A stretch of DNA of 64,000 bases from Pleurodeles waltl (Eukaryota > Chordata > Amphibia > Caudata > Salamandridae): assembly GCF_031143425.1 (NCBI RefSeq), contig NC_090448.1, positions 336,405,177-336,469,176 on the forward strand, read 5' to 3'. Position numbers and translations under genes: made by a program. Each line of letters starts with the position of its first letter. Within the stretch, counting starts at the first letter, position 1. Below the pieces are notes generated by a model. It was not told the DNA's origin, ran no database searches, and was given only the letters and a program-made list of their open reading frames with translations. Of the stretch, positions 1 to 11,005 are shown one piece after another.

Positions 1-290
1 ATTTTTTCAACTCTAATATCTCAGAAAATACTGAATGGATTCACAGAAAGCATGGTTACTGGACCAAGAGCTAGCTTTCTGCCAAATTTGGTACAATTCC
101 ATCCAGCGCGTCAGGCTGTAGTCGTGTTCAAAATCCCCTCCAAATTTTCAAAACATCAGCTGAACTGACTAAAGTATACGTTTTGCACATTTTGTGAAGA
201 TTCATCAAGCGGCGCTAAAGTCATTGGCAAAATAAAAAAACGCTCTACCTAGGTCCTAACTATAACTACCTACTGGCGACTGATAGTTTG

Positions 291-325
<35 letters not shown>

Positions 326-1815
326 TTTTTTCTGTTGCTTCTTTAGCATCATTACCTCAGAAAGGGCCTCAATACACGCTTGATCCTGAGGCTTTTTTGT
401 GCCCAGGCCGATGGATATCAATTCAATCAACAAAAAGACAATGCAGAATTAAACACACAACCCCTTATACAGTAAATGTTAAAGGCTCTGTCTTCTGTTT
501 AATGAAGACGTGAGATATTCACACACCCCATGTAGGGAAGTGCACCACTTTTTGCTTTAGGTGAACCTGTTTTGCTCCCCATGGAGTGCAGCACATCAGC
601 CAAAATAACATACTTTAAAAAAAATCTATTTTCCCTTCATCCTAAGATAGCCACTTTTGGTCATGCCGCTAACTTAAGACTCGCGCACCCACACTTCAGT
701 TCCCAGCTCCACAGGCCTTCTTGTTCGGAGACAGACCACTCCTTCGCCGTTTTCATGGCCTCCCCACCATAGCATCTAGTTGTAGATCGCCAGAATAGAC
801 CAACCACTTTTAGGCACCGCTAGCTGCGCCCCACACTCATAGGGTGACCACCTGTCCATATTTTCGACACACTCTCCTGAATTTGTGTGCTGTGAAGACA
901 TGAGCGGTCCATTACAGATGCCTTTTGTCACAGGCACGTATCCAAAAGTTCACCAACCTCTAGCTCCACAACAGGGGTGCAAGCACATTGTTTATCCTTT
1001 CAGTGCCTCTCGGGACTGGTTCAGTTGCTGCTGCTTGCAGTGTTCTGATAAAGAACACTGTTTTTCCAAGGAATGTTAATGGTAGGCTGTTGGCAGTGAG
1101 ATAATTGCATTTGCATTTGAAAGGATATTTCTGCCTTTTCTCCCTCACTGAGCTGTTTAGCCTTTGTTTACCTGCAAGAAAACAGGCAATGGCAAAGCCA
1201 AGAGGTCTCCCCTGAGAGAGCTATTGGCTTTGGTAATAGGCTGTACACGCAAACGCTCGATTGAGGATGGGGGAGGTGCACACACATCTCTCCTTCTGGA
1301 GAGATCCACATTGACTGCCTATTAAAACCTGAAAACAGAGGAAGCTCATTTGACATGTGCAACCCCTCCCTCAAAAAATGTAATACTGATCGAGGGCAGA
1401 AGTTCATTAAAATTAATGGACGAGTTTCCACTTTTCCAAAATGACATGAGCTTTTCCACTCATCTCAATGTACTGCACTTTACCAAAGAAGCAAACCATT
1501 TTCTCTTCAGCCTGTTGTGCTAACGCCACCACATTACGTATTCAATCATAAAGGGGTAAGGAGGATATTTTTTGCTGATTTTGGTTAGGCTTCTATTTTT
1601 GGCTTTATCTTGTATTACATTTCTTAAAAAGCAGAGCTCATGTACGGGTTGCGGTGTACCTAAATTAAACACAAACACGCATTTCTGTATTGAGATGCTC
1701 CGTTATTTATTATGTAGCTCACAAATATTTCACAATGCTCGATGCTCTCCAATCCTCAAACTTCCTACGAACAAGGAACCATTTCTTAAAGAGTTTAATG
1801 TGGACAAAAGCTGCG
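1..1815. other. No recognisable gene; ordinary intergenic DNA
   Basis: Only short open frames (under 90 codons) occur, with no motif I recognise. Apart from the TA tract at 295-322 I see no clear repeat structure. The sequence could be intergenic or intronic. Confidence 0.5.
295..322. repeat. (TA)n microsatellite
   Basis: About 14 uninterrupted TA dinucleotides, flanked by short T runs on both sides. Confidence 0.95.
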
Positions 1816-2320
1816 TTGATGTGTGAATGTGTGAATGGGTGACTGAATGGCTGCATTATTCGTGAAGAAGGATGGCTGGATAATGAAGAGTGTGGGGATT
1901 AGTGAAGAGGGTGTAGATGGATTGAAGAATGTGCAGACGAATGAAGAGGGTGTAAAGGGATGGAGTGATGGTGTTTGAGAATTATTAAAAGGATGAATGG
2001 GTGGACAGTGTGGGGGCGAATGAAGATGTAGATGGTCAATGGTTGCACAGTGTAGAGAAGAATGAAGAGGGTGTGGATGGACGGGGAGTGTCCGAGATGA
2101 ATCAGTGAGGTGTAGTTGGTTAAATGGGTGGATGGATGAAAAGTGTGTGGGTGGGTGTACAGGGGTGGATGGGTGAGTAGATGGGTTAGGGTGCATGGAT
2201 GGACAGACTGTTAGATGAATCTTGGTAGACCCCTGGATGCCCGAATGGGTGCGTAGATGACTGAATGGCTGTCGGTGGGTGAATGGATGAACTGATGGAT
2301 AGATGGAAGTAATACGGTGA
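1816..2320. repeat. Degenerate GAATG/GGAT-rich simple repeat
   Basis: About 500 bp of imperfect 4- to 12-bp units built from GAATG, GGTGGATG and GGATGGA. The purine-rich strand is plus. A 283-codon minus-strand frame across it (1795-2646) is rich in His, Pro and Ser because it reads the complement of this repeat, so it is not taken as a gene. Confidence 0.85.
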
Positions 2321-2639
2321 ATAGATAGGAACAATCTCCTGATGTAGTGTTTCATCCCTCTGCTGAGCATCAGTATTGAATGAACTGTATCTTCCTCCAT
2401 TTGCCAGAGAATAAGTGGTTCTGTCTTGGACTTGGAAATAAAGCTGCTGCTGCTACCCATATAGATATCAAGGAGGTCTGTGAGAAAAACTAGGCATAGT
2501 TTAAAACTCTTGAAGGCGTTCAGACACTCACAGAGGCCTCTAAGCCTTTTTGGTACAATCACAGTGCGCATCCAACAAGCTTTGGGCCCTGTCCTGGTAA
2601 GGTTACAGCATGTGTAGGGAACTTGTTGCCTGGTTTTTA

Positions 2640-3702
2640 GATGCAACTTTGACTGAAGTGCACTGGGTTCCTGCTAACCAGGTCCCCAGTTCCAAGACAC
2701 CTGGTCACTTAACATCACCACTGCACCCAAGCGACCACATCCTTGGGCCCCCTGTAAGTCCATAGTAAATGGTACCCCTGGTACTAAGGTATGGGTACTT
2801 AAGAGGGCCCCTCAGAACTGCAGCACAACTTGTGCCGCTCTGAGGGACCCAGCACCAACCTTATGCAGACTGCCAATGCAGGCTGCGTGACAAGGTGCTC
2901 CCAAAATCGAAAACACAAAATAGCACACACTTCTGTGCCCTGTCCCCAAAAACACTGCTTGTAACATCTGTAAGTCAGCCATAGGGCAGGCCTTTACCCC
3001 TAAAATAAGGTGCATTATACTACAAGTGAGGGCCTATATGCATGAGCAAATATGCCCCTGCTATGTCTTTGTCAATTCTCAGACATAGTAAGTGTACAGG
3101 GAAGTCATTTTAAATACATGTGCTGGACACTGGTCACTATGAGTTCCCAAGCTACACGACAGCTTCTCTTAACCTAGGTATGTTTGGTATCAAACATCTC
3201 TTATTAATATACCCTTACTGATTCAGTGATGGATTCATTAATACATGCACCCAGAGGACACCTAAGAGGTGCCCCCTGAAAAACTTACCAAATGCTGGTG
3301 AGCCCACTGACAGGTCCTGCCAGTCTGCCACCAACAGATGAGAATCTGACCTCCCAGAGAGAGAGCCTCCGCTCTTGAGAGGTCAGAAACAAAAGCCTGC
3401 CCCAGAGGGTGGACTGAATTCCAAGGCAGGAGCTTCAAAGAAGCCTACCACTTTTGATATGCAGAACTTGCCTTTCTCAGAGGAAGTTGCCAACTCTCCT
3501 GCTTCAGGGCCCATCTGGCACCTGGACAGGTGGGAAATTTAGCTATGCAAGAGGCGTATCACACATCCAGATTGGGAACACCCCTAGGGTGGCCAGTCTG
3601 AAGTGGACACAACTTAGGAAAATCCACTATCTTGCATGTGGTGGAATTTAGGAAGTGGTCATCTACGGGGTGTAGTGACCCCAAGGGTAAGTAGCCCATT
3701 GT
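2640..3702. repeat. Unclassified interspersed-repeat-like DNA
   Basis: Moderately GC-rich sequence with no coding motif. A phrase near 2715 (ACATCACCACTGCACCCAAG) recurs at about 4062 and, slightly changed, near 5017, which ties this stretch to the duplicated block that follows. It may be the inner part of a non-autonomous LTR-type element, but I cannot identify the family. Confidence 0.4.
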
Positions 3703-5340
3703 CTACTACCCTTCACTACCCTTAATGCACCCCTAAATTGAGTTTTTAGGGGACCCCCTGATACCAGATCCTCAAATCGTCACTGGGCACAAAAGGAGAA
3801 GTGGACAAGAAGCCTGCTGAACCCCAAAACCAAGGAGCACAACTGATTTGGCATCAACCCTGCCAGCCAGCCTGCAGCACCCAGCCCTCGAGGAGCAACT
3901 GACCTGTCCTGCCACTGCAGCCTCAAAGAAACTGGGAGAGTTGCCAGTGTTCCGCAAATCACCAAGAAGAACTTCCTTGGAGTGGAGGAGCTGGTCCCCT
4001 GCATCCGCAGGCACCCAAGAAAGAACTGTGTGGACCGGGGCTGCCAAAAACCCGACACCGAACATCACCACTGCACCCAAGCCACCTAGCTGAGCTGAAG
4101 TGGGTCAACGGTGTAAACATGGTCTACAGGCGCTCCAGACATGAAGCCCATCCCGAGCTTGCCTTCTGTGGACTTCCTGACTGCATCTGCAGTCTGATTC
4201 TGCAAACCCCACTTCAACGCAACAATCTCCAGTGATGGTAAACCAGACGGTCCAAACCACCTCTGCACCTGGACTGAGGAGAAGAGGACTACTGTTGTCC
4301 CTACGTACCCCAGACTCATGAGACTCAAGCCCATCTGTTGGTTCAGCCAGACTTGCCCCCCTGCCCACGCCTGCAGCCTGTTTCTGTGGGCCCCCCTGCA
4401 CTGCGACCATATCTGGTGATGGTAAACCCAACGTCCAAACCGCCATTGCACGCGGACGTCCCGGACCGAGGAGAACAGGACCACTGGTCTCCCTACATCC
4501 CCGAACATCGCAGGAACTGAACTCCCTCAATGAGTCACCCAGACTGGACTCTCGGTCCACCCCTGCAGCAACTTTGTGACCAGACCTATCCCCCATAGAC
4601 TTATAGGGGGTCTACTGATGCTGCACTGCACCACTGCACCCGGCCGCCCTTGGGCCGCCCAAGGTGACATGTTGGTTTGGCCTTGGACCTTGCCCTATAC
4701 TGACCCTAAGTCTGGGAGATTTGTCCCGCTACTACCCTTCACTCCCCTTAACGCCCCCTGAATTGAATATTTAGGGAACCCCCCTGATACCAGATCCTCA
4801 GATCTTTGCTGAACCCAAAAGGAGTGGACACGAAGACTGCTGGACCCGAGAATCGAGGAGCAAGTGACCCATTCTGCTGCTGCAGCCTCCAAGAAATAGG
4901 GAGAGGTGCCAGTGCTTCGGCAATCACCAAGAATAACTCCCTTGGACTAGGAGAGCTGCTCGCCTGCACCTGCAGACCCACAAGAGGACTGGGACTGCTA
5001 AAACCCCAACGCCGGATATCACCACTGCACCCGAGCCACCTAGCCCATGATGAAGTGGGCCAACGGTGTCAGCATGGTCTCTAGGCCCTCCAGTAGAGAA
5101 GCCCAAGCTGTGCTTACCCACTGTGGACTTCACAGCAGCATCTGCAGACTGTTTCTGAAGACGCCCCTGCAACTGCGAGTGACCAGGAGGCAAAACCCGA
5201 TGCCCTAGGACACCTCTGCACCCATCCGCCCCAGAGCCAGAAGAGGAGAACCAAGAGTGTCCCCACGTCTCCCCACCTCGTGAGACCTGAGCCCACTTGT
5301 TGGCTGGGTCAGACTGGACCTCCAGTCCACTTACCTTCCC
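3703..5340. repeat. Direct duplication, period about 1,026 bp, with shorter sub-repeats
   Basis: The block starting CTACTACCCTTCACTACCC at 3703 starts again at 4729 and can be followed for about 600 bp. Shared landmarks, with substitutions and small indels, include CTGATACCAGATCCTCA, the CACCAAGAA block and GGGTCAACGGTGT versus GGGCCAACGGTGT. A second period of about 185 bp lies inside, near 4180, 4380 and 5160 (for example AGTGATGGTAAACCAGACGG at 4211 and TGGTGATGGTAAACCCAACG at 4415). Open frames of 60-163 codons here occur on both strands and are shadows of the repeat. Confidence 0.7.
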
Positions 5341-5708
5341 TGTAAAGGGCTCCTAAAATCTGATGAGCACCCTTTTCATCTGCATCAGAAACACTACCAG
5401 GATTTAAAGACAGAAAACATGTTTTAAATAATCTCAAATTGTCAAAGAGGGCAGTGAATTACTAACAAAGACTGCATTATATTAAAAATATTAATTAATG
5501 TACTAGTTGTCAGGATTATACTGTAGCAGCCAATCTAGCTCTCTTGAATGTGCTCCTGAAGTAGTGTGACCACATGTCCACTAGTCACATGGACTGTCTG
5601 TAAGCGGAACCTACTGTCCACCGTTTCATGGTAGTGGTGCTCTGTTCTTTATACATTGGCCCACTATGCCCTTTGCAGGAGTACATTACTCAGTGGGTGA
5701 TGGTGCAT
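5341..5708. other. No gene seen between repeats
   Basis: AT-richer spacer before the LTR-like end. No open frame, tandem repeat or hairpin stands out. Confidence 0.4.
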
Positions 5709-6110
5709 GTTAGAAATGGGGTTTATGGTTGGCTAGGGTATGCACCTAAGCCAGGCAGAACCCACAACTGTAGTCAGGGCAAGTAAGTTGCACACCAAAG
5801 ATAAACTGTGCTTGCCCCCTGGTAGCTTGGCACAGAGCAGTCAGGCTTATTCTCAGAGGCAATGTGGTGTAAAGCATTTGTACAACAGACTCACACCAGT
5901 GACACAATAAATACACACACAATAAATACTCCACAAAAGAGACTCCACATAAGATTATATAAAAATACGGTATATTGTACATAATACAGACCAAAATGAC
6001 ATAAATACTGTACATATGATGCCAATACTGAACTCATACTTGTTATCCTGACAATGCAAAGATCAAAACGACATACATCATAACATTACTGCCAGCTGAG
6101 GTTAGGGAAA
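5709..6110 (+). mobile_element. LTR-like end, TGTTAGAAATGGGG family
   Basis: It begins TGTTAGAAATGGGG, and the following ~220 bp match the reverse complement of 24840-25066. Shared phrases include GGTAGCTTGGCAC, GAGCAGTCAGGCTTA and GGCAATGTG, with an AATAAA-rich part after them. The TG start and the same terminus in two unrelated contexts suggest an LTR or similar terminal repeat. The 3' limit here is uncertain. Family unknown. Confidence 0.5.
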
Positions 6111-6776
6111 AACACAAACATCGTTAGACATCATCAGTAGTACATGGATTACAAAATATCCATGTCAGACTATAAATACTGTGCCAATATTGCAGACTTG
6201 GTTTAATAATAACACAAGAATACCACATATGACCACAAACGTAGGGCCCCCATGCATCTGTGCTCCTACTAGCAGAGTTATAGTAGATTCTAGTGAGCCC
6301 AGCTGAAACAAGCATATTGATGAACCTGACTGTAGGGCACAGGGATACCTTTGCACCTACTAAATATACTACAGTAGCATGAGGAACCCTTTCTAGGGAG
6401 ATACCAGAGAAAAGGCAACTACGGTAATGGTTGCAGGTTTCTCTAACTGCGGCACATTCCTGTTTAGGAGGAGGCCTCCATTGAGGGCTTCCCTTATAAG
6501 GTTTCACTGAGCAAGTGCCCCTAGGTACGTTTCTATGGAGGGGGGTAGGAGAGCGCACATATGGCAAGACTGAGCAGAGAGACCTCATCGGGTCTCTTGA
6601 GTTTAGGGGAATCTGAGGCAGCTGCCCGTGAGCATGTGGCGCAGCTGAAACAAGTCCGTACCACTTCGTGGCCAGGCGGCTGCTGCTTCTGGGGAGAGAA
6701 TGGCCATCCCAGCCTTTGGGGCGGTTCCTCTCGTCTGCACAGCAGCTTCGCAAGAGAGCCTCCCAGGGGAATAAAA
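6111..6776. other. Probable terminal part of DIRS element 1; no intact gene
   Basis: This lies between the LTR-like end and the inverted repeat of DIRS 1. A 242-codon minus frame (6124-6852) crosses it, but shows no motif and runs into the repeat, so I treat it as chance. It may hold the outer end of the DIRS element. Confidence 0.35.
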
Positions 6777-6840
6777 CATTTTCTAGCATTTGTGTCAATA
6801 ATTTTTCAATTCTATTAAGGACACAGAGGTGAGGATTATG
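6777..6840. repeat. Inverted repeat arm of DIRS 1 (left)
   Basis: This ~64-bp arm is the imperfect reverse complement of 7375-7437; both contain TCTAGCATTTG, TTTTTCAATTCTATTA and GGATTAT when read in one orientation. Inverted and internal complementary repeats next to the recombinase 3' end are typical of DIRS elements. Confidence 0.8.
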
Positions 6841-7374
6841 CTTCTCTTTCATTACCTTTATTTTCTCAGCAGCTTACCTAGAAACAAGTAAACAAAACTC
6901 TACAAATCCCATGAATCAATGGTAACATTTGAACACCCATAGAGACCCCACCCTTTATAATATGCTGACGACATTAACAACTCCTCTTTATTTTCACAAG
7001 GAAAAACAGAACAGCCTCATTAGCAATGTCACATAGCCATCCAGAGAAAGAAACTTCGAAGTCCTTGATCAACGGACTCCTCACGGAACTTTGAAGAACT
7101 CTGCAACTCCACACCAGCCAGAAGATGAATGTATAGAGGGAAACCACAAACTCGGCTGTGCACAGCCCTTGCCACAGGGAAAGCTCACTTGTTGTCATTG
7201 CCTTAAGAAGAGACCAGAAACAGAGCCTTAACAGATGGCAAGAAACAACACTTCAACAATCCTCAATAGGAAAGGGAGCACTCAAATACTCAGAATAACA
7301 GCCGTAAAATATAATAGCAGTTAAAACATGATATAAATCTCAGACAGATAAATAATTGACCACAGTGCGAGTGG
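6841..7374. other. Non-coding interior between DIRS 1 inverted repeats
   Basis: About 530 bp with no coding match. It is probably the non-coding 3' part of the DIRS element between the complementary repeats. Confidence 0.5.
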
Positions 7375-7437
7375 GATAATCCTCGCCTCCGTGTCCATAA
7401 TAGAATTGAAAAATTCTTGAAGCAAATGCTAGATTTT
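7375..7437. repeat. Inverted repeat arm of DIRS 1 (right)
   Basis: Partner of 6777-6840, about 535 bp away. It lies immediately past the recombinase C-terminus, where a DIRS internal complementary region is expected. Confidence 0.8.
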
Positions 7438-7506
7438 TTTTTATTCCATGTCAGGACTGGAGGCTCAGATTATGTTTGTTCAAAGTTGATCCACCACCTT
7501 AGATGC

Positions 7507-7548
7507 AATATTGACAATATTGACAATATTGACAATATTGACAATAGG
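7507..7548. repeat. 9-bp tandem repeat (ATTGACAAT)n
   Basis: Four to five exact copies of a 9-bp unit in the C-terminal coding region of the DIRS 1 recombinase, just after the expected nucleophile position. The unit length is a multiple of three, so its expansion alone would not shift the frame. Confidence 0.95.
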
Positions 7549-7774
7549 TTTGCAATAAAAAAGACTTGAAAATCGATTCGGAGGACCAATCGGGTACTCT
7601 CAGAATGTCCTTCAAACGAGAACCTAAAGCAAAGGACATAGATGTCATGGCACCTCTTGCCAAATGAGCACCAAATTTAGCAGTATCAATACCGGCCTCC
7701 TGTGACAGCCATCACATTCACCTGGCTAGAGTAGCAGAGGTCACAGGCTTGAATGGTTTCTGTAATGCAATAAG

Positions 7775-7944
7775 TAACTGGCTTCTCATATCAGTCCAAA
7801 ATTCTGCTGTACTCACCTTGTAAGACTGCACCACACAAAGCTCAGGATTGTCAGCAAAAACAGGATAAGATACTGACCTGGTATTACATTTCATCCAGCG
7901 TGAAATAGAAAAAGTCACTCCCTCAGGAGAATAAACTCTACCAG
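7775..7944. repeat. Left copy of a long target-site duplication flanking the LINE
   Basis: This 170-bp piece of DIRS recombinase sequence is repeated at 14127-14305 on the other side of the LINE. The copies differ by about three substitutions and one 9-bp indel. The left copy ends exactly where the LINE's first monomer begins. Confidence 0.85.
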
Positions 7945-8345
7945 GCGGGGTCAGCCCCTTTAAAGACCTTAGCGCGCCCACTGCCGCGGGACGCGCTTCT
8001 TCTTTTCATTGAGGCAGGGGGCAGGATCCAAGCCCCTCTGCCTATCTGTTGACTGTGTTGGGGGCGGGGTCAGCCCCTTTAAAGACCTTTGCGCGCCCGC
8101 TGCCGCGGGACGCGCTTCTTCTTTTCATCGAGGCAGGGGGCAGGAGCCAAGCCCCTCTGCCTATCTGTTGACTGTGTTGGGGGCGGGGTCAGCCTCTTTA
8201 AAGACCTTTGCGCACCCGCTGCCGCGGGACGCGCTTCTTCTTTTCATCGAGGCAGGGGGCAGGAGCCAAGCCCCTCTGCCTATCTGTTGACTGTGTTGGG
8301 GGCGGGGTCAGCCCCTTTAAAGACCTTCGCGCGCACGCTGCCGCG
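7945..8345 (+). repeat. Tandem 119-bp monomers in the LINE 5' UTR
   Basis: Units beginning GCGGGGTCAGCC start at 7945, 8064, 8183 and 8302, an exact 119-bp spacing. Three are complete and the fourth is partial, ending near 8345. The units are GC-rich, nearly identical, and contain a TTTAAAGACCTT core. Open frames across them are repeat artefacts. By analogy with mouse L1 promoter monomers this is probably the LINE's internal promoter. Confidence 0.9.
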
Positions 8346-8570
8346 GGACGCGCGCGGGACGTGCCCGAGCCCGTCCTGCGCCCGTCAGCGACCGGAAGAG
8401 GCCGGGCCATACCCCTTATCTCTGTCCCTGGGCTCATCTTCCAGCAGGGGCTGAGGAGATCATAAGTGAGGTGAGGGATCGCTAGTAGACCTATAGCAGG
8501 TGGGGCCTGTAGGCCAAGCACGCCACCATCCTAGGGCCTACAGGAGGTATACGGATTTAAGAAGGCAAGA

Positions 8571-9893
8571 TGGGCAGACGGCGAGGGGGGGGGCTGATGA
8601 AAAATACGTGTCTAATAAAACCCTAGATGGTTTTCTACAAAAGGCTGTCGGGGCACTCGAAAAAGAAATAGAGCTGGTGCAGCGCCGCCTAGCTGTTTCC
8701 TCCTCTCCAGTCTCCAGTCTAGCCTACGCTGATGACGCTCTACAGAACCCCCTGCGAATGGAATCACAGCCTGCGCCGTCCACCCCCCCTCCTCTCCCTT
8801 CAGAAACCCCCAGGAGCACCTGGGTAATATGTTTAATGAATCTAATGCCCTTCTTGTGCTACCCAGGCCCACTCGGAGCCCCTCTATAGGAGGGCCCCCA
8901 ATTACTGCAGCTCCTAACACTAAAGAAAAAAGGAAACGTAGGGAGCCCGCCATCAAAAATAAACAATCTAGGACTTCGAGCCCCCCTAACTCGGCCCTGC
9001 CCTCTAACAAGGACGTGATTCTAACCCCTTCAGAAAACACTTATGGACAACAGGCCAACGAGTATATCAGGGATCTTATAAGAGAAGAGCTTTCTAAGTT
9101 GCTTCTTCCCATTGTAGCCCGTCTCCAAACGATAGAGGACATAGGTTTTATTAAGAGCCAACAGCCAGCACCTCCCCCTAACGCAGATATCCATTCCTAT
9201 CCCCCCCATTTTCAAATGGGCAAGAGCCTTCTTCTCCCTAAAAATCAAGAAAGGATCAGTTCTGTCAAAGCAGCCATCATCTCAAAGAACAAGCCTTCCA
9301 AGGTCTCAGTCCCTCTTTCAGAAGGTGTTGTTCCCTCCAACATCTCAGCATCTTACACTGGTGATTCCAATTCAACCAGTGATCATTTACCAACAGGCCC
9401 CCAGAAGAGGGTCCAGATTAATGGTCAGACTGGACTGAGAGTACTGCACCTTCCACCGGAGTCTTGCTTATACGTTCTCGTAATTACTAATGTACCTGTA
9501 CTCAAAACCAATACTCCGGAATCTTTCACTGAACTCAAACATAAGGTCATACATTGGTTGCATGTCAACGCGGGGCTTGCATTTTCCATGATACCCTCGA
9601 TAATGATGGTGAGAAGGGTTGGGTGGGTGGGCTCTCTAGAAAAGACTGGCACAGGGGACTGCATTGTTATCAACTTCAATTCTACCGATCTCGTACAGCT
9701 GCTTTTTTCCAATGCTAACAGTCCTTATCCCTTAGCAGACAAAGTTTCCCTGTGTAGACTACAAGTGTTTTATGCTCCTTCTCTGCCATCTGTGAATAGG
9801 CAATTGCAAAGAGATCCCACCGATATCCAGATTCAGTTTATCCCCGGACTTGGCCTTAGGCATTCTTCGGTGTCTCTCTCTGAGATAGATTGA
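8571..9893 (+). pseudogene. LINE ORF1 protein (nucleic-acid binding), frameshifted
   Basis: Upstream of ORF2, as in two-ORF LINEs. The N-terminal part is read in a frame from about 8580 to 8815 and includes a helical stretch (ALEKEIELVQRRLA). A frameshift near 8820 leads into the 354-codon frame ending at 9893. That part has a basic patch (KEKRKRREPAIKNKQ), a probable coiled coil (YIRDLIREELSKLLLPI) and a C-terminal half with RRM-like spacing that I cannot assign firmly. A run of Gs just after an ATG at 8571 makes the true start uncertain. Function is inferred from position. Confidence 0.65.
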
Positions 9894-10208
9894 CTAAGTG
9901 ATCGACCTCAGGAAGCGTTTTTTGTTAGCCTAGAAACTGAGCACACCAACCATCCTGCCCTCAGTGATCTCTCCTCTGTAACTCCACCGACTTTGACAAC
10001 TCCTTCCTGTAACCCTGGACCTATCTGCCCGGATATCTTACCAGATAGGTACATGACTGGCATAACACCAAATGAGGTGAACAACCTACAGGGTGAGAAA
10101 GATATAGACTACTGTATGCCTGTGGGGAATAGCATGGTTCTTAGCTGTACCTCTCCCAGCAGGGAATACTCCCTGAAAGAAGCTGGGTATACTAAAACCA
10201 ACGTCTCT

Positions 10209-11005
10209 GATATGGTTCTTAGTTGGAACATAGCAGGGCTGGAAAGTAAACTGCAGAGCCCGGGATGGGGCCAATTTATTGATGAGCATCTGATTTGTCT
10301 TTTTCAAGAAACATGGGCACTGGGACCCCAATATAGGTTAGGCTTTAAAAGCTACTGGGTTGCAGCACGCAAGATGCCCTCTGGGAGATCTACGGGAGGG
10401 CTACTTATATGGCTAAGTAGTTCTCTTAGGTGCAAAGCTGAACCAATAGACATGGGCTGCCCTGATCTACAGGCCTTTCTAGTAACAATCTCTGAGGAGA
10501 GATCTTTATTAATAATTAACATTTACAACAGGAGCGTGGGCAGCCATTATGACTCTGATGCCCTGTCCATATTGGACAACTTCCTTAAAAATAACTAATT
10601 TTACTTCACCTTGATTGGAGGGGATTTTAATGTTACATTTGAGCCTAATCCCCTGGTCCAAGAGATATATAAAGAAGAGGATGCCTATTGGGGTATCCCC
10701 CAACTAGCTTCCAACAAAACACCAAGACTAAATAAAATAGCGCGTCTAGTGGCTGACATCACATTATCACATGGTCTCCGAGCTTGTAATGGTCGCTCCC
10801 GCTCAGACATCAACCTGCACCCCACCTTTAGGCGTGGAGGGCACAGGAGTCAGATTGATTATATACTCCTCGACATTCGTCTATGGGGCCATATGTCTGA
10901 TATGAGGGTACAAGAGCATGATGAGAGTGATCAAGATCCGCTGATTTTATCGACTAGCGGCCTCTTCCTTTCACTTGAAGCTCCCCATCCTAAGACCTCT
11001 GTTCA
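10209..11005 (+). pseudogene. LINE ORF2, AP endonuclease domain
   Basis: The domain nicks target DNA to prime reverse transcription. The frame from ATG 10209 opens with MVLSWNIAGL, followed by LFQETWAL, a TGGLLIWL segment and LIINIYNR, the usual blocks of APE-type endonucleases. A stop (TAA, 10596-10598) interrupts it, and the match resumes in the same frame with LIGGDFNVTF at about 10613 and GHRSQIDYILL at about 10850. The terminal block reads SDQDPL where the family has SDHxPL, so the catalytic histidine is replaced by glutamine. Inactive. Confidence 0.85.

Larger units (their letters stand above)
7440..7944 (-). pseudogene. DIRS 1 tyrosine recombinase, C-terminal half
   Basis: In DIRS elements this enzyme integrates the circular DNA copy. 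The minus-strand translation contains ISRWMKCNTRSVSYPVF, then DPELCVVQS-like and KPFKPVTSATLAR segments, then AKFGAHLARGAMTS (the His-x-x-Arg catalytic box, about 7655-7666) and PDWSSESIFKS. Two in-frame TGA codons lie shortly after SATLAR (about 7700-7725). Just before the expected nucleophile tyrosine a short homopolymer (7557-7562) coincides with a frame change, so the tyrosine is out of frame. A 3-codon deletion is seen relative to the copy at 14127-14305. Non-functional. Confidence 0.85.

Noticed and set aside
1795..2646. 283-codon minus-strand open frame rich in His/Pro/Ser
   Set aside because: Most of it reads the complement of a GGAT/GAATG simple repeat; a stop-poor frame is expected there and no domain is visible.
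4086..4596. Two overlapping minus frames of 140 and 163 codons
   Set aside because: They lie in the duplicated repeat block, overlap in different frames and show no motif.
6124..6852. 242-codon minus frame
   Set aside because: Crosses the DIRS inverted repeat and shows no DIRS or other motif; its length alone is not enough.
8009..8521. Overlapping open frames of 85-121 codons with repeated segments
   Set aside because: They read the 119-bp LINE monomers in three frames and on both strands; the repeated peptides are a by-product of the tandem DNA.
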